In this document: positions 1-8,596 of the stretch, piece by piece
Position numbering within the stretch: position 1 is the stretch's first letter
Layout of the letters: each line of letters begins with the position of its first letter
DNA from: Chromobacterium haemolyticum
Lineage (GTDB): Bacteria; Pseudomonadota; Gammaproteobacteria; Burkholderiales; Chromobacteriaceae
DNA length: 64,000 bases
NCBI RefSeq assembly: GCF_002081825.1
Contig: NZ_MUKU01000018.1
Location: 1 to 64,000, forward strand
Reading direction: 5' to 3'
The notes under the pieces: generated by a model
What the model was told of the DNA's origin: nothing
The model's database searches: none
The model's input: only the letters and a program-made list of their open reading frames with translations
Program-made: the position numbers and the translations under genes

Positions 1-6
1 AGTTTA

Positions 7-123
7 TGTCTGGTGGCCATAGCGAGGTGGTCCCACGCCTTCCCATCCCGAACAGGACCGTGAAACGCCTTAGCGCCGATGATAGTGTGGCATTCGCCAT
101 GTGAAAGTAGGACACCGCCAGAC
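7..123 (+). rRNA. rrf: 5S ribosomal RNA
   Basis: Complete 5S rRNA at the end of an rRNA operon whose 16S and 23S genes lie left of the window. The terminal helix is visible as GTCTGG at 8-13 pairing with CCAGAC at 118-123. The interior carries the usual bacterial 5S blocks, including CCCATCCCGAACAGG in loop B/helix III and GAAAGTAGG near the 3' end. The ends are judged from the helix and could move by one or two bases. Confidence 0.95.
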
Positions 124-134
124 GCCCCATTGCG

Positions 135-164
135 AAGCCCAGCTCACACGAGCTGGGCTTTATG
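135..164 (+). terminator. rRNA operon terminator 1
   Basis: A 10-bp perfect stem (AAGCCCAGCT 135-144, AGCTGGGCTT 151-160) with a 6-nt loop follows the 5S gene directly. Confidence 0.85.
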
Positions 165-186
165 CATTTGCGCCTCGGCGCCACAG

Positions 187-213
187 CAAAGCCTCCCTAT
201 GGGAGGCTTTGTT
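187..213 (+). terminator. rRNA operon terminator 2
   Basis: A second hairpin, CAAAGCCTCCC (187-197) with GGGAGGCTTTG (201-211), gives an 11-bp stem with a 3-nt loop. Tandem terminators are usual behind rRNA operons. It may also serve the convergent small gene at 264-572. Confidence 0.75.
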
Positions 214-263
214 GCGTTTGGGGCCCGTCGGGGCAGAAGAAGCAAAACGACATCGCCGTTTTG

Positions 264-572
264 TTATTTTTTGGGCTTGGCTGCTGAGGGTTTCTCGGTC
301 GGACTTTCCTGCTTTTTCACCTGTTTATCCGGAGCGATCTCGGTTAGCAACTGCTCCAGCAGTTTGCTGCGAGAGGCGATGTGATGGTCGAAGCGCCAGT
401 CTTTCAGGAGATCAATGGCAACGTCGAAATAACGCATGTCGATATCGTAGAGCAGGCTCAGGTCGAAAGAGCGACCCATTTCCAATGCGGTCGCCAGTTC
501 TTTGAGCACTTGCATTTGCTGCGGATCGTGCCCTTCTTCGATGAAACGGCGTATTTTCTTGGCGGCATTCAT
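264..572 (-). CDS. small conserved-type hypothetical protein
   Basis: A 102-residue cytoplasmic protein of unknown function. The N-terminal part (about residues 3-80) reads as amphipathic helices with the phrase IRRFIEEGHDPQQM. The last 25 residues are a Lys/Pro/Ser-rich tail (SPTEKPSAAKPKK) typical of a disordered extension. I see no signal peptide, membrane span or catalytic motif. The start at 572 has a GGGAG ribosome site a few bases upstream. It stands alone, convergent with the rRNA operon and divergent from narK1. The coding call rests on the start context and protein-like composition; no family is recognised. Confidence 0.7.
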   Translation of the reverse strand: MNAAKKIRRFIEEGHDPQQMQVLKELATALEMGRSFDLSLLYDIDMRYFDVAIDLLKDWRFDHHIASRSKLLEQLLTEIAPDKQVKKQESPTEKPSAAKPKK

Positions 573-840
573 GGGGGAGGCTCCCTTGTTGGCAATGTGC
601 CTATCTTAGCCAATGTCGTCGGGGCTGTAACTTGCATTGGCGCAAAGCCAGCCAGTCTTGCCGCTTTCCCCCCTCTACTGTGTTGTTCCTTTCTCGAATA
701 CCACCCAAAAGAACTATTTCGATTAGATCGTTTTTCCTTGTGCTTGCCCACGTCTGGCGAATGGGTTTTCCTGCGTACCAGCAGTATGGTGTGAGTATGG
801 AGTTGGACTGGCCGGCCGCTTGGCCGCTGAGGGAGAAAAC

Positions 841-2091
841 ATGACATCCGCGGCATATAAGCAGTACTCGGTGCTGGCCGTCAGCACTTTTGCTTTCACC
901 GTCTGTTTCATGGTTTGGATGATGATGGGCGTGGTGGGCATTCCAGTGAAGCAGCAACTGGGTCTGAACGAAACCGAGTTCGGGATTCTGGTGGCGATGC
1001 CGGTGTTGTCCGGCTCGCTGGTACGGGTGCCGTTGGGAATTTGGACCGATCGCTATGGCGGCCGCATTGTTTTGTTCTGTCTGATGCTGAGCACGGTGCT
1101 GCCGATTTATCTGATGGAGTACGCCTCCCAATATTGGCATTTCTTGCTGATTGGTTTGTTCATCGGTTTGGCTGGCGGCAGCTTCTCGGTGGGCACGCCT
1201 TATGTGGCGCGTTGGTTCGACGCGCGACATCAGGGGATGGCGATGGGTGTGTTCGGCGCGGGCAACTCCGGCGCGGCGGTGAACAAGTTCGTGGCGCCGG
1301 CCTTGATCGCGTTGGGCGGCTGGACGCTGGTGCCTCAGGTCTACGCCGGGGTGATGCTGGCCACGGCGCTGCTGTTTTGGTTTTGCAGCCATCACAACTC
1401 TGCGCATTTGAGTGGCGGCGGCCAGCGTTTCATCGATCAATTGCGGGTGATGCGCGACCCTAGGGTTTGGCGCTACTCGCAGTATTACTCGGTGGTGTTT
1501 GGCGGTTATGTGGGTCTGTCGTTGTGGCTGACCAAGTATTTTGTAGGCGAATACGGCTTTGATATGAAAACAGCCGCCTTTCTCGCCGCTTGTTTTTCCT
1601 TGCCTGGCGGCGTGCTGCGCGCGATCGGGGGCTGGATGTCGGACCGGTTCGGCGCGTATCGCACGACTTGGTGGGTGATGTGGGTGTTGTGGGTTTGCTT
1701 CTTCATTTTGTCCTATCCGCAAACTGAAATGGTGGTGGCCACCGTTAAGGGGCCGTGGAGCTTGCATATCGGTTTGAACTCCGTGCTGTTTACCTCGGTT
1801 TTGTTCATTGCCGGCGTGGCGATGGCGGTGGGCAAGGCGTCGGTGTTCAAGTTCATCGCTAACGATTTTCCCGACAACATCGGCGCGGTGTCCGGCGTGG
1901 TGGGGCTGGCTGGCGGCTTGGCCGGTTTCGTGTTGCCGATTTTGTTCGGCGCGCTGGTGGATCTGGCGGGAGTGCGCTCCAGCTGCTTCATGCTGCTGTA
2001 CGGCACGGTCTGCGTCAGCTTGGTCTGGATGCATTACTCGTTCAAGCCGGTGGCGGAGGAACGTTTACGCCTGGCGGCAGCTAGTCGTTGA
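841..2091 (+). CDS. narK1: MFS nitrate transporter, NarK1 type
   Basis: A 416-residue major facilitator protein of about 12 membrane segments, of the nitrate/nitrite porter family. Visible marks are the MFS loop GIWTDRYGGRI after helix 2, its second-half copy GGWMSDRFGAYRTTWW, and a nitrate-signature-like glycine block GAGNSGAAVNKF in helix 5. The length fits NarK1-type nitrate/proton symporters. The start at 841 is chosen because GAGGGAG lies just upstream; a longer in-frame start at 820 has no such site. It is followed after 98 bp by a NarK2-type gene, an arrangement known from denitrifiers. No narGHJI is present in the window, so the reductase must be elsewhere. No consensus Anr/FNR box is visible in the 268 bp upstream. 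Confidence 0.88.
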   Translation: MTSAAYKQYSVLAVSTFAFTVCFMVWMMMGVVGIPVKQQLGLNETEFGILVAMPVLSGSLVRVPLGIWTDRYGGRIVLFCLMLSTVLPIYLMEYASQYWHFLLIGLFIGLAGGSFSVGTPYVARWFDARHQGMAMGVFGAGNSGAAVNKFVAPALIALGGWTLVPQVYAGVMLATALLFWFCSHHNSAHLSGGGQRFIDQLRVMRDPRVWRYSQYYSVVFGGYVGLSLWLTKYFVGEYGFDMKTAAFLAACFSLPGGVLRAIGGWMSDRFGAYRTTWWVMWVLWVCFFILSYPQTEMVVATVKGPWSLHIGLNSVLFTSVLFIAGVAMAVGKASVFKFIANDFPDNIGAVSGVVGLAGGLAGFVLPILFGALVDLAGVRSSCFMLLYGTVCVSLVWMHYSFKPVAEERLRLAAASR

Positions 2092-2189
2092 GTTCGAGTT
2101 GAATGGCGGCGCTGAAGCGATCCGCTTTTAAAAGATTGTCAAATAGCGCTGGTCTGGCCATGACTTGGGCCGGCGGGGAGGGTTGAGTC

Positions 2190-3587
2190 ATGTCTTATGT
2201 CATCAAACGGTGGGAGCCGGAAAGCGTCGAGTTCTGGCAACAGGAAGGCCAGAGTATTGCGCGGCGCAATTTGTGGATTTCGATTCCGTGTCTCACGCTG
2301 GCTTTCGTTATTTCCGTATTGTGGAGCGTGGTGACTTTGAACCTGCCGAACGCGGGGTTCAACTACACCAAGGATCAACTGTTTTTGCTGACGGCCTTGC
2401 CCGCTCTGTCCGGTGCGACCTTGCGCATTTTTTACTCCTTCATGCCGTCCATTGTCGGCGGGCGCAAATGGACGACCTTGTCCACCGCCTCGCTGTTGAT
2501 CCCTGCCTTGTGGCTGGGCTTTGCGGTGCAGGATCCCACGACGTCTTATCCGGTGATGCTGGCGATCGCCTTGCTGTGCGGGCTGGGCAGCGGCAATTTC
2601 GCCAGCTCCATGGCCAATATCGCTTACTTTTTCCCCAAGGCGCAGAAGGGCGCGGCCAACGGCTTGAACGCGGGCTTCGGCAACCTCGGCGTGTCCTTGG
2701 CCCAGTTCGTGATTCCGCTGGTGGTGACTGGCGGCATGTTCGGCGCCTTCGGCGGCGATGCGCAGCATTATGTCAAGGATGGGGTGGAAAAGAGCTTGTG
2801 GCTGCAGAACGCCGGCTTCGTCTGGGTGCCGTTCATTGTTTTGGCCACGGCGGCGGCCTGGTTCGGCATGAATGACTTGGCTGACGCCAAGGCTTCGTTC
2901 ACCGAGCAGGCGGTGATTTTCCGCCGTAAGCATAATTGGTTGATGTGCTGGCTGTACATTGGCACTTTCGGCAGCTTCATCGGTTTTGCCGGCGCCTTTG
3001 CTCTGTTGACCAAGACCCAGTTTCCGGATGTGCCGGTGGCCAAGTTCGCTTTTATCGGCCCCTTGCTCGGCGCCCTGGTGCGCCCGATAGGCGGCGTGAT
3101 TTCGGACAAGCTCGGCGGCGCGCGGGTGACCATGTGGGTGTTCGCGGTGATGGCCTTGGCGGTGGTGGGGGTGTTGCACTTCCTGCCGGCGCATGACGCG
3201 GCCGGGCAGTTGAGTGGCGGCAGCTTTGCCGGTTTCTTCGCCATGTTCCTCTTGCTGTTCACCATGGCCGGCGTGGGCAATGGTTCGACTTACCGGATGA
3301 TTCCGACCATCTTCACTACCGGGCGGCTGCGCGCGGCGGCTGGCCGCGGCGAAGACGCGCGCAAGCAGGCCGAGGCGGACGGGGTTAAGGAATCGGCCGC
3401 GGCAGGCGGTTTCATCAGCGCCATTGGCGCTTACGGCGGCTATTTCATTCCGCAGAGCTTTGGCGCGTCCATGAAGGCGACTGGCGGCGCGGAGCCGGCA
3501 CTGTTGTGCTTCATTGTTTTCTATATCAGCTGCATCGCCTTGTGCTGGTGGTTCTATGCGCGCAAGAACGCCGAAGTGAGTTGCTGA
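2190..3587 (+). CDS. narK2: MFS nitrate/nitrite antiporter, NarK2 type
   Basis: A 465-residue, 12-helix member of the nitrate/nitrite porter family. It carries the NarK signature GSGNFASSMANIAYFFPK (about residues 133-150), then GLNAGFGNLGVSLAQF. The second nitrate signature region is GVGNGSTYRMIP near residue 365. A longer loop between helices 10 and 11 (GRLRAAAGRGEDARKQ) is typical of the NarK2 form. The probable role is nitrate/nitrite exchange across the inner membrane during nitrate respiration. The ribosome site is GGGGAGGG before 2190. It is co-directional with narK1 and probably co-transcribed, with a strong terminator behind it. Confidence 0.9.
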   Translation: MSYVIKRWEPESVEFWQQEGQSIARRNLWISIPCLTLAFVISVLWSVVTLNLPNAGFNYTKDQLFLLTALPALSGATLRIFYSFMPSIVGGRKWTTLSTASLLIPALWLGFAVQDPTTSYPVMLAIALLCGLGSGNFASSMANIAYFFPKAQKGAANGLNAGFGNLGVSLAQFVIPLVVTGGMFGAFGGDAQHYVKDGVEKSLWLQNAGFVWVPFIVLATAAAWFGMNDLADAKASFTEQAVIFRRKHNWLMCWLYIGTFGSFIGFAGAFALLTKTQFPDVPVAKFAFIGPLLGALVRPIGGVISDKLGGARVTMWVFAVMALAVVGVLHFLPAHDAAGQLSGGSFAGFFAMFLLLFTMAGVGNGSTYRMIPTIFTTGRLRAAAGRGEDARKQAEADGVKESAAAGGFISAIGAYGGYFIPQSFGASMKATGGAEPALLCFIVFYISCIALCWWFYARKNAEVSC

Positions 3588-3607
3588 CAAGCTAAAGCAG
3601 GAAGCAG

Positions 3608-3645
3608 AACCGGCGGGGCGTCAAGACGATGCCTCGCCGGTTTGT
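3608..3645 (+). terminator. terminator after narK1-narK2
   Basis: An 11-bp stem AACCGGCGGGG (3608-3618) pairs with CCTCGCCGGTT (3632-3642) around a 13-nt loop, 20 bp after the narK2 stop. Confidence 0.7.
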
Positions 3646-3691
3646 CGTTTATCGTATGCTTTGGGGGCGGGAACTTGGCCGGGCGGGATGC

Positions 3692-4624
3692 TCAGGGGAG
3701 TTTGACGATGTAGTTGGGGCCGCCTTCCCGCGCTTTCTGCAGGGCTTCGTTCAGCCGTTCCAGCATGGGCTTGGGGGTGTTTTCACTGCCGCGCAGGGCG
3801 CTCAGCCCGACGCAGGCCGCCGCTTTGCGTTCTTCTCCCTGATACACGAAACTCAACTGGCGCAGCGATTTGATGAGCCTGCGAGCCAGTTCGTTGGCTC
3901 CGCTTACGCCGGTGTTGGGCAGCAGAATGATGAAGGCGTCGTCTTCTCGCTGGGCAACGAGGTCGCTATCGCGCGTGCTTTGCAGGCATAGGCTTCCGGC
4001 GAGGCGCAGCAAGTGGCGATGAGCCGAGCCTTCGTCAAGCTCCGGCATCGGTTCCGGCACGTTCATCAAACTGAGGATCAAGCCGGAGACGGCGCCGCCG
4101 TAGCGACGTGCGCGGCCGGTTTCGGCGTGGGCGGCGGACAGCAGGCGGTGCATGCCGGCCACACCGGTCAGTTTGTCGTCGTCGGTTAGTTTTTCTTCCG
4201 CGCGCAGGCTTTTCATCAGGCTGATCGAGCGCTCCACCAAATTGCGCTCAAAATCCAGCAACTGGCTCATCACCTTGGTTTCCGTGCGGTCGCTGAAGCT
4301 GTAGATCAGCATGAGCGCGCCTTCCAGCTCCACCTCGCGCAGCGACATCTGCACCTCGAAGCACCGCCCGCCACTGGCTTGCAAGGTCAGCGAGCGGTTG
4401 TAGATCATGCTGGTGCGACGCAGTTCCCTGGCCAGCTGTTCTGCGTCGACGGGGTCCGGCAGGAATCGGGAAAAGGGTTGCCCAATCAGGTCGCCGTGCG
4501 GGGTGGCCAGCAGGATGGCCGCCAACTGATTGGCGCTGACGATCTGGCCATCGGCGGGCAGCGCAATGACCAGGGCGCCTTGTACGGTGTCGATCAGCGA
4601 TTGAAAGGCTTGCAGTATCGCCAT
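3692..4624 (-). CDS. PAS domain protein with degenerate GGDEF domain
   Basis: A 310-residue soluble protein. Residues about 1-120 form a PAS sensor domain, starting MAILQAFQSLIDTVQGALV. A short coiled helix (FERNLVERSISLMKSL) follows, then a GGDEF-fold domain. The diguanylate cyclase active site is lost: the position of GG(D/E)EF reads EDDAF within SDLVAQREDDAFIILLP, and the upstream DxLTGxxN block is altered to DKLTGVAGMHRL. It should therefore bind or sense rather than make cyclic-di-GMP. The start at 4624 is chosen for its GGAGAG site; an in-frame extension to 4852 runs through a repeat element and is rejected. It is a monocistron, convergent with narK2. Confidence 0.8.
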   Translation of the reverse strand: MAILQAFQSLIDTVQGALVIALPADGQIVSANQLAAILLATPHGDLIGQPFSRFLPDPVDAEQLARELRRTSMIYNRSLTLQASGGRCFEVQMSLREVELEGALMLIYSFSDRTETKVMSQLLDFERNLVERSISLMKSLRAEEKLTDDDKLTGVAGMHRLLSAAHAETGRARRYGGAVSGLILSLMNVPEPMPELDEGSAHRHLLRLAGSLCLQSTRDSDLVAQREDDAFIILLPNTGVSGANELARRLIKSLRQLSFVYQGEERKAAACVGLSALRGSENTPKPMLERLNEALQKAREGGPNYIVKLP

Positions 4625-4700
4625 AGGGCTCTCCGTAAGTCGCGTGAGGCCGGCGAGTTCGCACCTGGGATGGCCAGGCGCGTAGCAGTGGGGCCGCTGT

Positions 4701-4819
4701 CTAAGAGCTGCTGACAAAACTCCGGACGTCGGGTTGCGTCGGCTCGCCGTCTTGTTTGCGCTGTCCGCGCCGGCGCGTCCCGCCTCGGGGTGAAACTGAT
4801 ATTCGTCAGCCGCTCTAAG
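4701..4819. repeat. miniature inverted-repeat element A (Correia-like family)
   Basis: A 119-bp non-coding element with terminal inverted repeats: CTAAGAGCTGCTGACAAAAC at the left end and, on the other strand, CTTAGAGCGGCTGACGAAT at the right end. Its ends resemble the ACAAAA-type termini of the element at 39603. It lies just upstream of the PAS/GGDEF gene. Confidence 0.6.
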
Positions 4820-5236
4820 TGTATTCCCTGAGTACAGATATTTCATGCTCAACTTGTTGGCTGGAGGCTGACTTGCTCATCTTTGCCGGGAAATGGCCGT
4901 ACCTATCCGGGAAATAAGAATTAATTGCCTGCGTACGCTGGAAATTGTCATCAATCATGGTAAATTGGCGTTTGTACGCAAAATACACTAGCGAGAACCA
5001 TAGCCCGTCGCCACCCCTGACGCGGCTTTTGGCCCGCCCACACGGCGATTTTCTCTCCCTTGCCCGGCTTGCCGGGTCCCTTCCGTTCGCTTCCGGGCTT
5101 CATGATCTGGCCTGGCGCGGGCCGCGCCTTGTCGGCGCAAAACAGCACCTTTGCCGCTGCGGCGATCGCGTTTGGGCGCGGGCGTCGATTTCGGCGATTC
5201 AAAAACAAATATTCGGACAAAGAAGCAGACTGCATT
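4820..5236. other. non-coding gap upstream of the sodium symporter
   Basis: This stretch of about 420 bp holds no convincing gene. An in-frame extension of the symporter ORF to 5060 lacks a ribosome site and would add a Pro/Arg-rich N-terminus foreign to the family. I see no clear promoter, riboswitch or repeat beyond element A at its left edge. Confidence 0.5.
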
Positions 5237-6565
5237 ATGGCAAGATCACAATGGGGCTCGCGCCTCGGTTTCATCCTCGCCGCCGCCGGCTCGGCCATTG
5301 GGCTGGGGGCGATCTGGAAATTTCCCTATGTCGCCGCAACCAATGGCGGCGGCGCTTTCTTGTTTATTTACCTCGGTATCTGCCTGACGCTGGGTTTGGC
5401 GCTGATGTTGGCCGAAATGGCGCTGGGGCGCGCGTCCAAGGCCGGCGCCGTAGGCGCCTTCCGGCAGTTGGCCGGCGGCGGCTGGCCCATCATCGGCTAT
5501 ATGAGCGTCTTGGTGTGTTTCCTGATTCTGTCTTTCTATAGCGTGGTGGGCGGCTGGACAATCGCCTACATCGTCAAGGCGCTGGGGGGCGGCATTATGA
5601 CGTCGGACGCCAAGACTCTGGGCGCCATCTTCAGCGGCTTCATCAGCGATCCGCTGGAGCCTATCGCCTATCACGCCGGTTTCGCCTTGTTGACAGTGTG
5701 GGTGGTGGCCGGCGGCGTGCAGAAGGGTATCGAAAACCTGTCGAAGTTTCTGATGCCGGCCTTGTTTGTGCTGATGTTGGTGTTGATCGCCCGCGGCCTG
5801 ACGCTGCCCGGCGCTTGGGACGGCGTGAAGTATTTCGTGGCCCCGGACTTTTCCAAGGTCAGCAGCGCCATGCTGGTGGACGCCTTGGGGCTGGCGTTCT
5901 TTTCGCTGTCGCTGGGCCTGGGCATCATGATTACTTATGGCTCTTACGTCAGTAAGGACTCTAATCTGCTGGGGTCGGCCTTATGGGTGATAGCGCTGAC
6001 GGTGGCCACTTGCTTCCTGGCCGGCCTGATGGTGCTGCCGGCGGTGTTCGCTTTTGGCTTCGACCCCTCGGCCGGTCCGGGCTTGACCTTCATCACCATG
6101 CCGGCGGTATTCGCCCACCTGCCGCTGGGGCAGCTGTTCGCGGTGATGTTCTTCTGCCTGCTGTTGCTGGCGGCGTTGACGTCTTCGGTGTCCTTGCTGG
6201 AGGTGGTGACCAGTTTCGCGATGGACGAATTTGGCCTCAAGCGCACGCAATCCGCCTGGGTGATGACGCTTGGCATCTTCCTGCTGGGCATCCCCGCTTC
6301 GCTGTCGCTGGGCGTGTGGAGCGAGTACCAATTGTTTGGCATGAGCTTTTTCGACTTTCTGGATTATCTGACCTCCAAGCTGCTGATGCCGGTGGGTGAA
6401 CTGCTGCTGGCCTTGTTCGTCGGCTGGAAGGCTTGGCCGGTAGTGCGCCGAGAACTGAGCGGCGAAGGCGCTGGGCGCGGCATGCGTCTGATGCGCGGCT
6501 TCTGCATGGCGATGGCGCCGGCTTTGATCGGCTGGATCATGATCGCCAGCCTGCGCGCGGCTTGA
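5237..6565 (+). CDS. neurotransmitter:sodium symporter (LeuT fold) family transporter
   Basis: A 442-residue inner-membrane Na+-coupled symporter of the SNF/NSS family, probably for an amino acid. The unwound helix 1 with Na+ and substrate contacts is visible as AAAGSAIGLGAIWKFPYV near residues 14-31. About 11 membrane segments follow, and the length (440-450) is standard for bacterial members. The start at 5237 puts MARSQWGSRLGF directly before helix 1, as in relatives. Substrate cannot be read from sequence. It is a single gene with its own terminator and no obvious partner. Identity of the family is secure; the substrate is open. Confidence 0.88.
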   Translation: MARSQWGSRLGFILAAAGSAIGLGAIWKFPYVAATNGGGAFLFIYLGICLTLGLALMLAEMALGRASKAGAVGAFRQLAGGGWPIIGYMSVLVCFLILSFYSVVGGWTIAYIVKALGGGIMTSDAKTLGAIFSGFISDPLEPIAYHAGFALLTVWVVAGGVQKGIENLSKFLMPALFVLMLVLIARGLTLPGAWDGVKYFVAPDFSKVSSAMLVDALGLAFFSLSLGLGIMITYGSYVSKDSNLLGSALWVIALTVATCFLAGLMVLPAVFAFGFDPSAGPGLTFITMPAVFAHLPLGQLFAVMFFCLLLLAALTSSVSLLEVVTSFAMDEFGLKRTQSAWVMTLGIFLLGIPASLSLGVWSEYQLFGMSFFDFLDYLTSKLLMPVGELLLALFVGWKAWPVVRRELSGEGAGRGMRLMRGFCMAMAPALIGWIMIASLRAA

Positions 6566-6580
6566 TCGTCGTCTCCTCGC

Positions 6581-6610
6581 AACCCGCCGTCTTCCACGGC
6601 GGGTTTTTCT
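6581..6610 (+). terminator. terminator after the sodium symporter
   Basis: A 10-bp stem AACCCGCCGT (6581-6590) / ACGGCGGGTT (6596-6605) with a 5-nt loop, followed by a T run. Confidence 0.9.
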
Positions 6611-6649
6611 TTGCGCGCGCTTGATCTATGCGCTCGCCATGTCAGTGTT

Positions 6650-6677
6650 ATTGCCTTGCCCAGCCATTGCCTATAGT
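6650..6677 (+). promoter_or_regulatory. possible sigma-70 promoter of the NIT chemoreceptor
   Basis: TATAGT at 6672-6677 makes a reasonable -10 box, with ATTGCC at 6650-6655 (16-bp spacing) as a weak -35. Transcripts would begin near 6684 and run straight into the hairpin at 6690. Confidence 0.3.
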
Positions 6678-6689
6678 TAGAGCGGTTGG

Positions 6690-6723
6690 ACCGCCGCGCA
6701 AGGGTATGCGCCCGGCGGTTTTT
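6690..6723 (+). terminator. terminator-like hairpin in the leader of the NIT chemoreceptor
   Basis: ACCGCCG (6690-6696) pairs with CGGCGGT (6713-6719), with inner CGC/GCG pairs, followed by TTTTT. It sits 28 bp before the start codon of the chemoreceptor and after its only visible promoter. It could be an attenuator or simply a second terminator of the upstream gene. Confidence 0.5.
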
Positions 6724-6751
6724 GATCCATGGCTTGCAAACAGGATACCCG

Positions 6752-8596
6752 ATGCACTTCCGTCTGAAGCTGGTGCACAAGCTGGCCTTGCTGATCGCTC
6801 CGCTGGTGCTGCTCTTGTTGTGCGGCGCTTTGTGGTTTGCCTTTGCGCAATGGCGGACGGTCCAGGCTTTACAACGCGACCAGGCGCTGGTGGACGATGT
6901 ACAGAAAGTGGGGGAGCTGATTCACGCGTTGCAGAGCGAGCGCGGCCTGAGCAACCGCTATCTTAACGAGCATAAGCCGATGCCGGCCGCCTTGCCGCGG
7001 CAAAAGGCGCTGGCCGATGCCCTGCTGGTCCGCTTGCGCCAGCAACCCGCCGAGGGACTGTCGCGCAAGGCGGGCTTGTTTCTCTCCCAGCAGTTGCCGG
7101 CGGTGGAGCTGCTTACTACTTTGCGCCGCGATGTGGCGCAGCGCCATATTTCGCCATTGCCGGCGTTTGAGCGTTACACCGAAGTCATCGAGCGGCTTTC
7201 CAAAGTCATCACGCTGTTCTACTCGCAAAGCGAGGACGTGCGCGCCTTGGTGCAACAGTGGTCCGCCTTGCATTGTCAGACGGAGTACACCGGCCGCGCG
7301 CGCGGCTTGATCGGCGGGGTGCTGGCGGTGGGTAGCTTCAATATCAACGAATTCCGTCTGGCAAGCGGCATGGTGTCGCAGGAGGCGCTATGCCGCAGTC
7401 TGTACCGGCAGAACGACGGCGACGAGCGCTTGCTGGCCCGGGCGCTGGACGTGAGCAGCGCGTACGAATCGCTGCGCGACGCGGTGTTGGCGCGCGGGCC
7501 GGGCGCGATGCAGAGCTTGTCGAGCGAGGAGTGGTTCGAGGTGGCCAGCCGGCGCATAGACGCGTTGCTGGAGGTCCAAAACGCGGTATTGGCGCGGATT
7601 CGAGACGCCTTGGCGGCACAGCAGTCCGCCGCGCGTTGGCAAAGCTGGCTGGTCTTGGCGGTGTTGGCCGGGGTGTTGCTGCCCATCGCCGCCGCATTGC
7701 TGCTGGCGCGCAGTATTCTGCGGACCTTGGGCGCAGAGCCGGACGAGGTGGCGCAGGGCATGCGTGAACTGGCCGGAGGTCAACTGGATTTCCGCCTGCG
7801 GCTGGCTTCGTCCGACGATGACAGCCTGGCCGCGCACATCCGCCAGATGGGGCGGAAACTGAGCGGGGTGATTCTGCAGGTGCAGCAGGACGCGGACGCG
7901 GTGGCCAACGCCTCGCTGCAATTGAACAGCGCATCGCAGGGCCTGTCCGACAGCGCTTGCCGAACCTCCTCCGACATCGAGCAGACCAGCCACTCGGTGG
8001 ACGAGATTGCCGGGCAGATGTTCGCGATGGCTCGCGACGCCAGCCGCAGCGGCGACGTGGCCAGCGAGGCCGCGCGCCAGGCGGAGGAGGGCCGGCGGGT
8101 CGTCGGCGAAACCATAGAGGCGATGCATGTGATCGCCCAGCGTACCGACATCATCGACGACATCGCTTATCAGACTAATTTGCTGGCGCTCAACGCCGCC
8201 ATCGAAGCTGCGCGCGCCGGCGAGCTGGGCAAGGGCTTCGCCGTGGTGGCCGATGAGGTGCGCAAGCTGGCGATGCGCAGCCAGACCGCGGCCAAGGAGA
8301 TCGGCCAGGTGGCGGCGGGCAGCGTGCGGCTGGCGGAGGAGGCGGGCAAAAGCCTGAGCGCCATCGTAGAATCCAGCCAGCAAACCCGGCAACTGGTGCG
8401 GGACATTTCCAAGGAGGCCGTGGCTCAGGCGCAGCATGTGGGCAGCATCAATCAAGTGATGCAGGGACTGAGTCAGCTATCTCAGGGCAACGCCGCCGCC
8501 AGCGAGCAATTATCGGCGGCGGCGCAGGAAGTGTCGCAGCGCGCCGGCAGCTTGCGTCGGCAGATGGCCTATTTCCGACGGCCAACGGACGTTTAG
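6752..8596 (+). CDS. methyl-accepting chemotaxis protein with NIT (nitrate/nitrite-sensing) domain
   Basis: A 614-residue transmembrane chemoreceptor. A first membrane helix (residues about 10-30, [19 protein letters not shown]) leads into a periplasmic NIT domain of about 250 residues, whose hallmark is [19 protein letters not shown] second helix ([20 protein letters not shown]), a HAMP linker and a long cytoplasmic signalling domain follow. The CheA/CheW-binding hairpin tip is [23 protein letters not shown] domains in other proteins bind nitrate or nitrite, so this is probably a nitrate taxis receptor; narK1-narK2 lie 3 kb away. The start at 6752 has AGGA 7 bp upstream. Its stop overlaps the convergent ABC ATPase stop by 4 bp. 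Confidence 0.88.
   Translation: MHFRLKLVHKLALLIAPLVLLLLCGALWFAFAQWRTVQALQRDQALVDDVQKVGELIHALQSERGLSNRYLNEHKPMPAALPRQKALADALLVRLRQQPAEGLSRKAGLFLSQQLPAVELLTTLRRDVAQRHISPLPAFERYTEVIERLSKVITLFYSQSEDVRALVQQWSALHCQTEYTGRARGLIGGVLAVGSFNINEFRLASGMVSQEALCRSLYRQNDGDERLLARALDVSSAYESLRDAVLARGPGAMQSLSSEEWFEVASRRIDALLEVQNAVLARIRDALAAQQSAARWQSWLVLAVLAGVLLPIAAALLLARSILRTLGAEPDEVAQGMRELAGGQLDFRLRLASSDDDSLAAHIRQMGRKLSGVILQVQQDADAVANASLQLNSASQGLSDSACRTSSDIEQTSHSVDEIAGQMFAMARDASRSGDVASEAARQAEEGRRVVGETIEAMHVIAQRTDIIDDIAYQTNLLALNAAIEAARAGELGKGFAVVADEVRKLAMRSQTAAKEIGQVAAGSVRLAEEAGKSLSAIVESSQQTRQLVRDISKEAVAQAQHVGSINQVMQGLSQLSQGNAAASEQLSAAAQEVSQRAGSLRRQMAYFRRPTDV

Noticed and set aside
573-840. Anr/FNR box in front of narK1
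   Set aside because: I searched for TTGAT-N4-ATCAA and found no match there; only partial halves such as GATTAGATC are seen.
601-2034. Long minus-strand frame opposite narK1 (and a similar one opposite narK2 at 2139-3590)
   Set aside because: His/Arg/Gln-rich translations without any motif. The opposite strand encodes complete MFS transporters.
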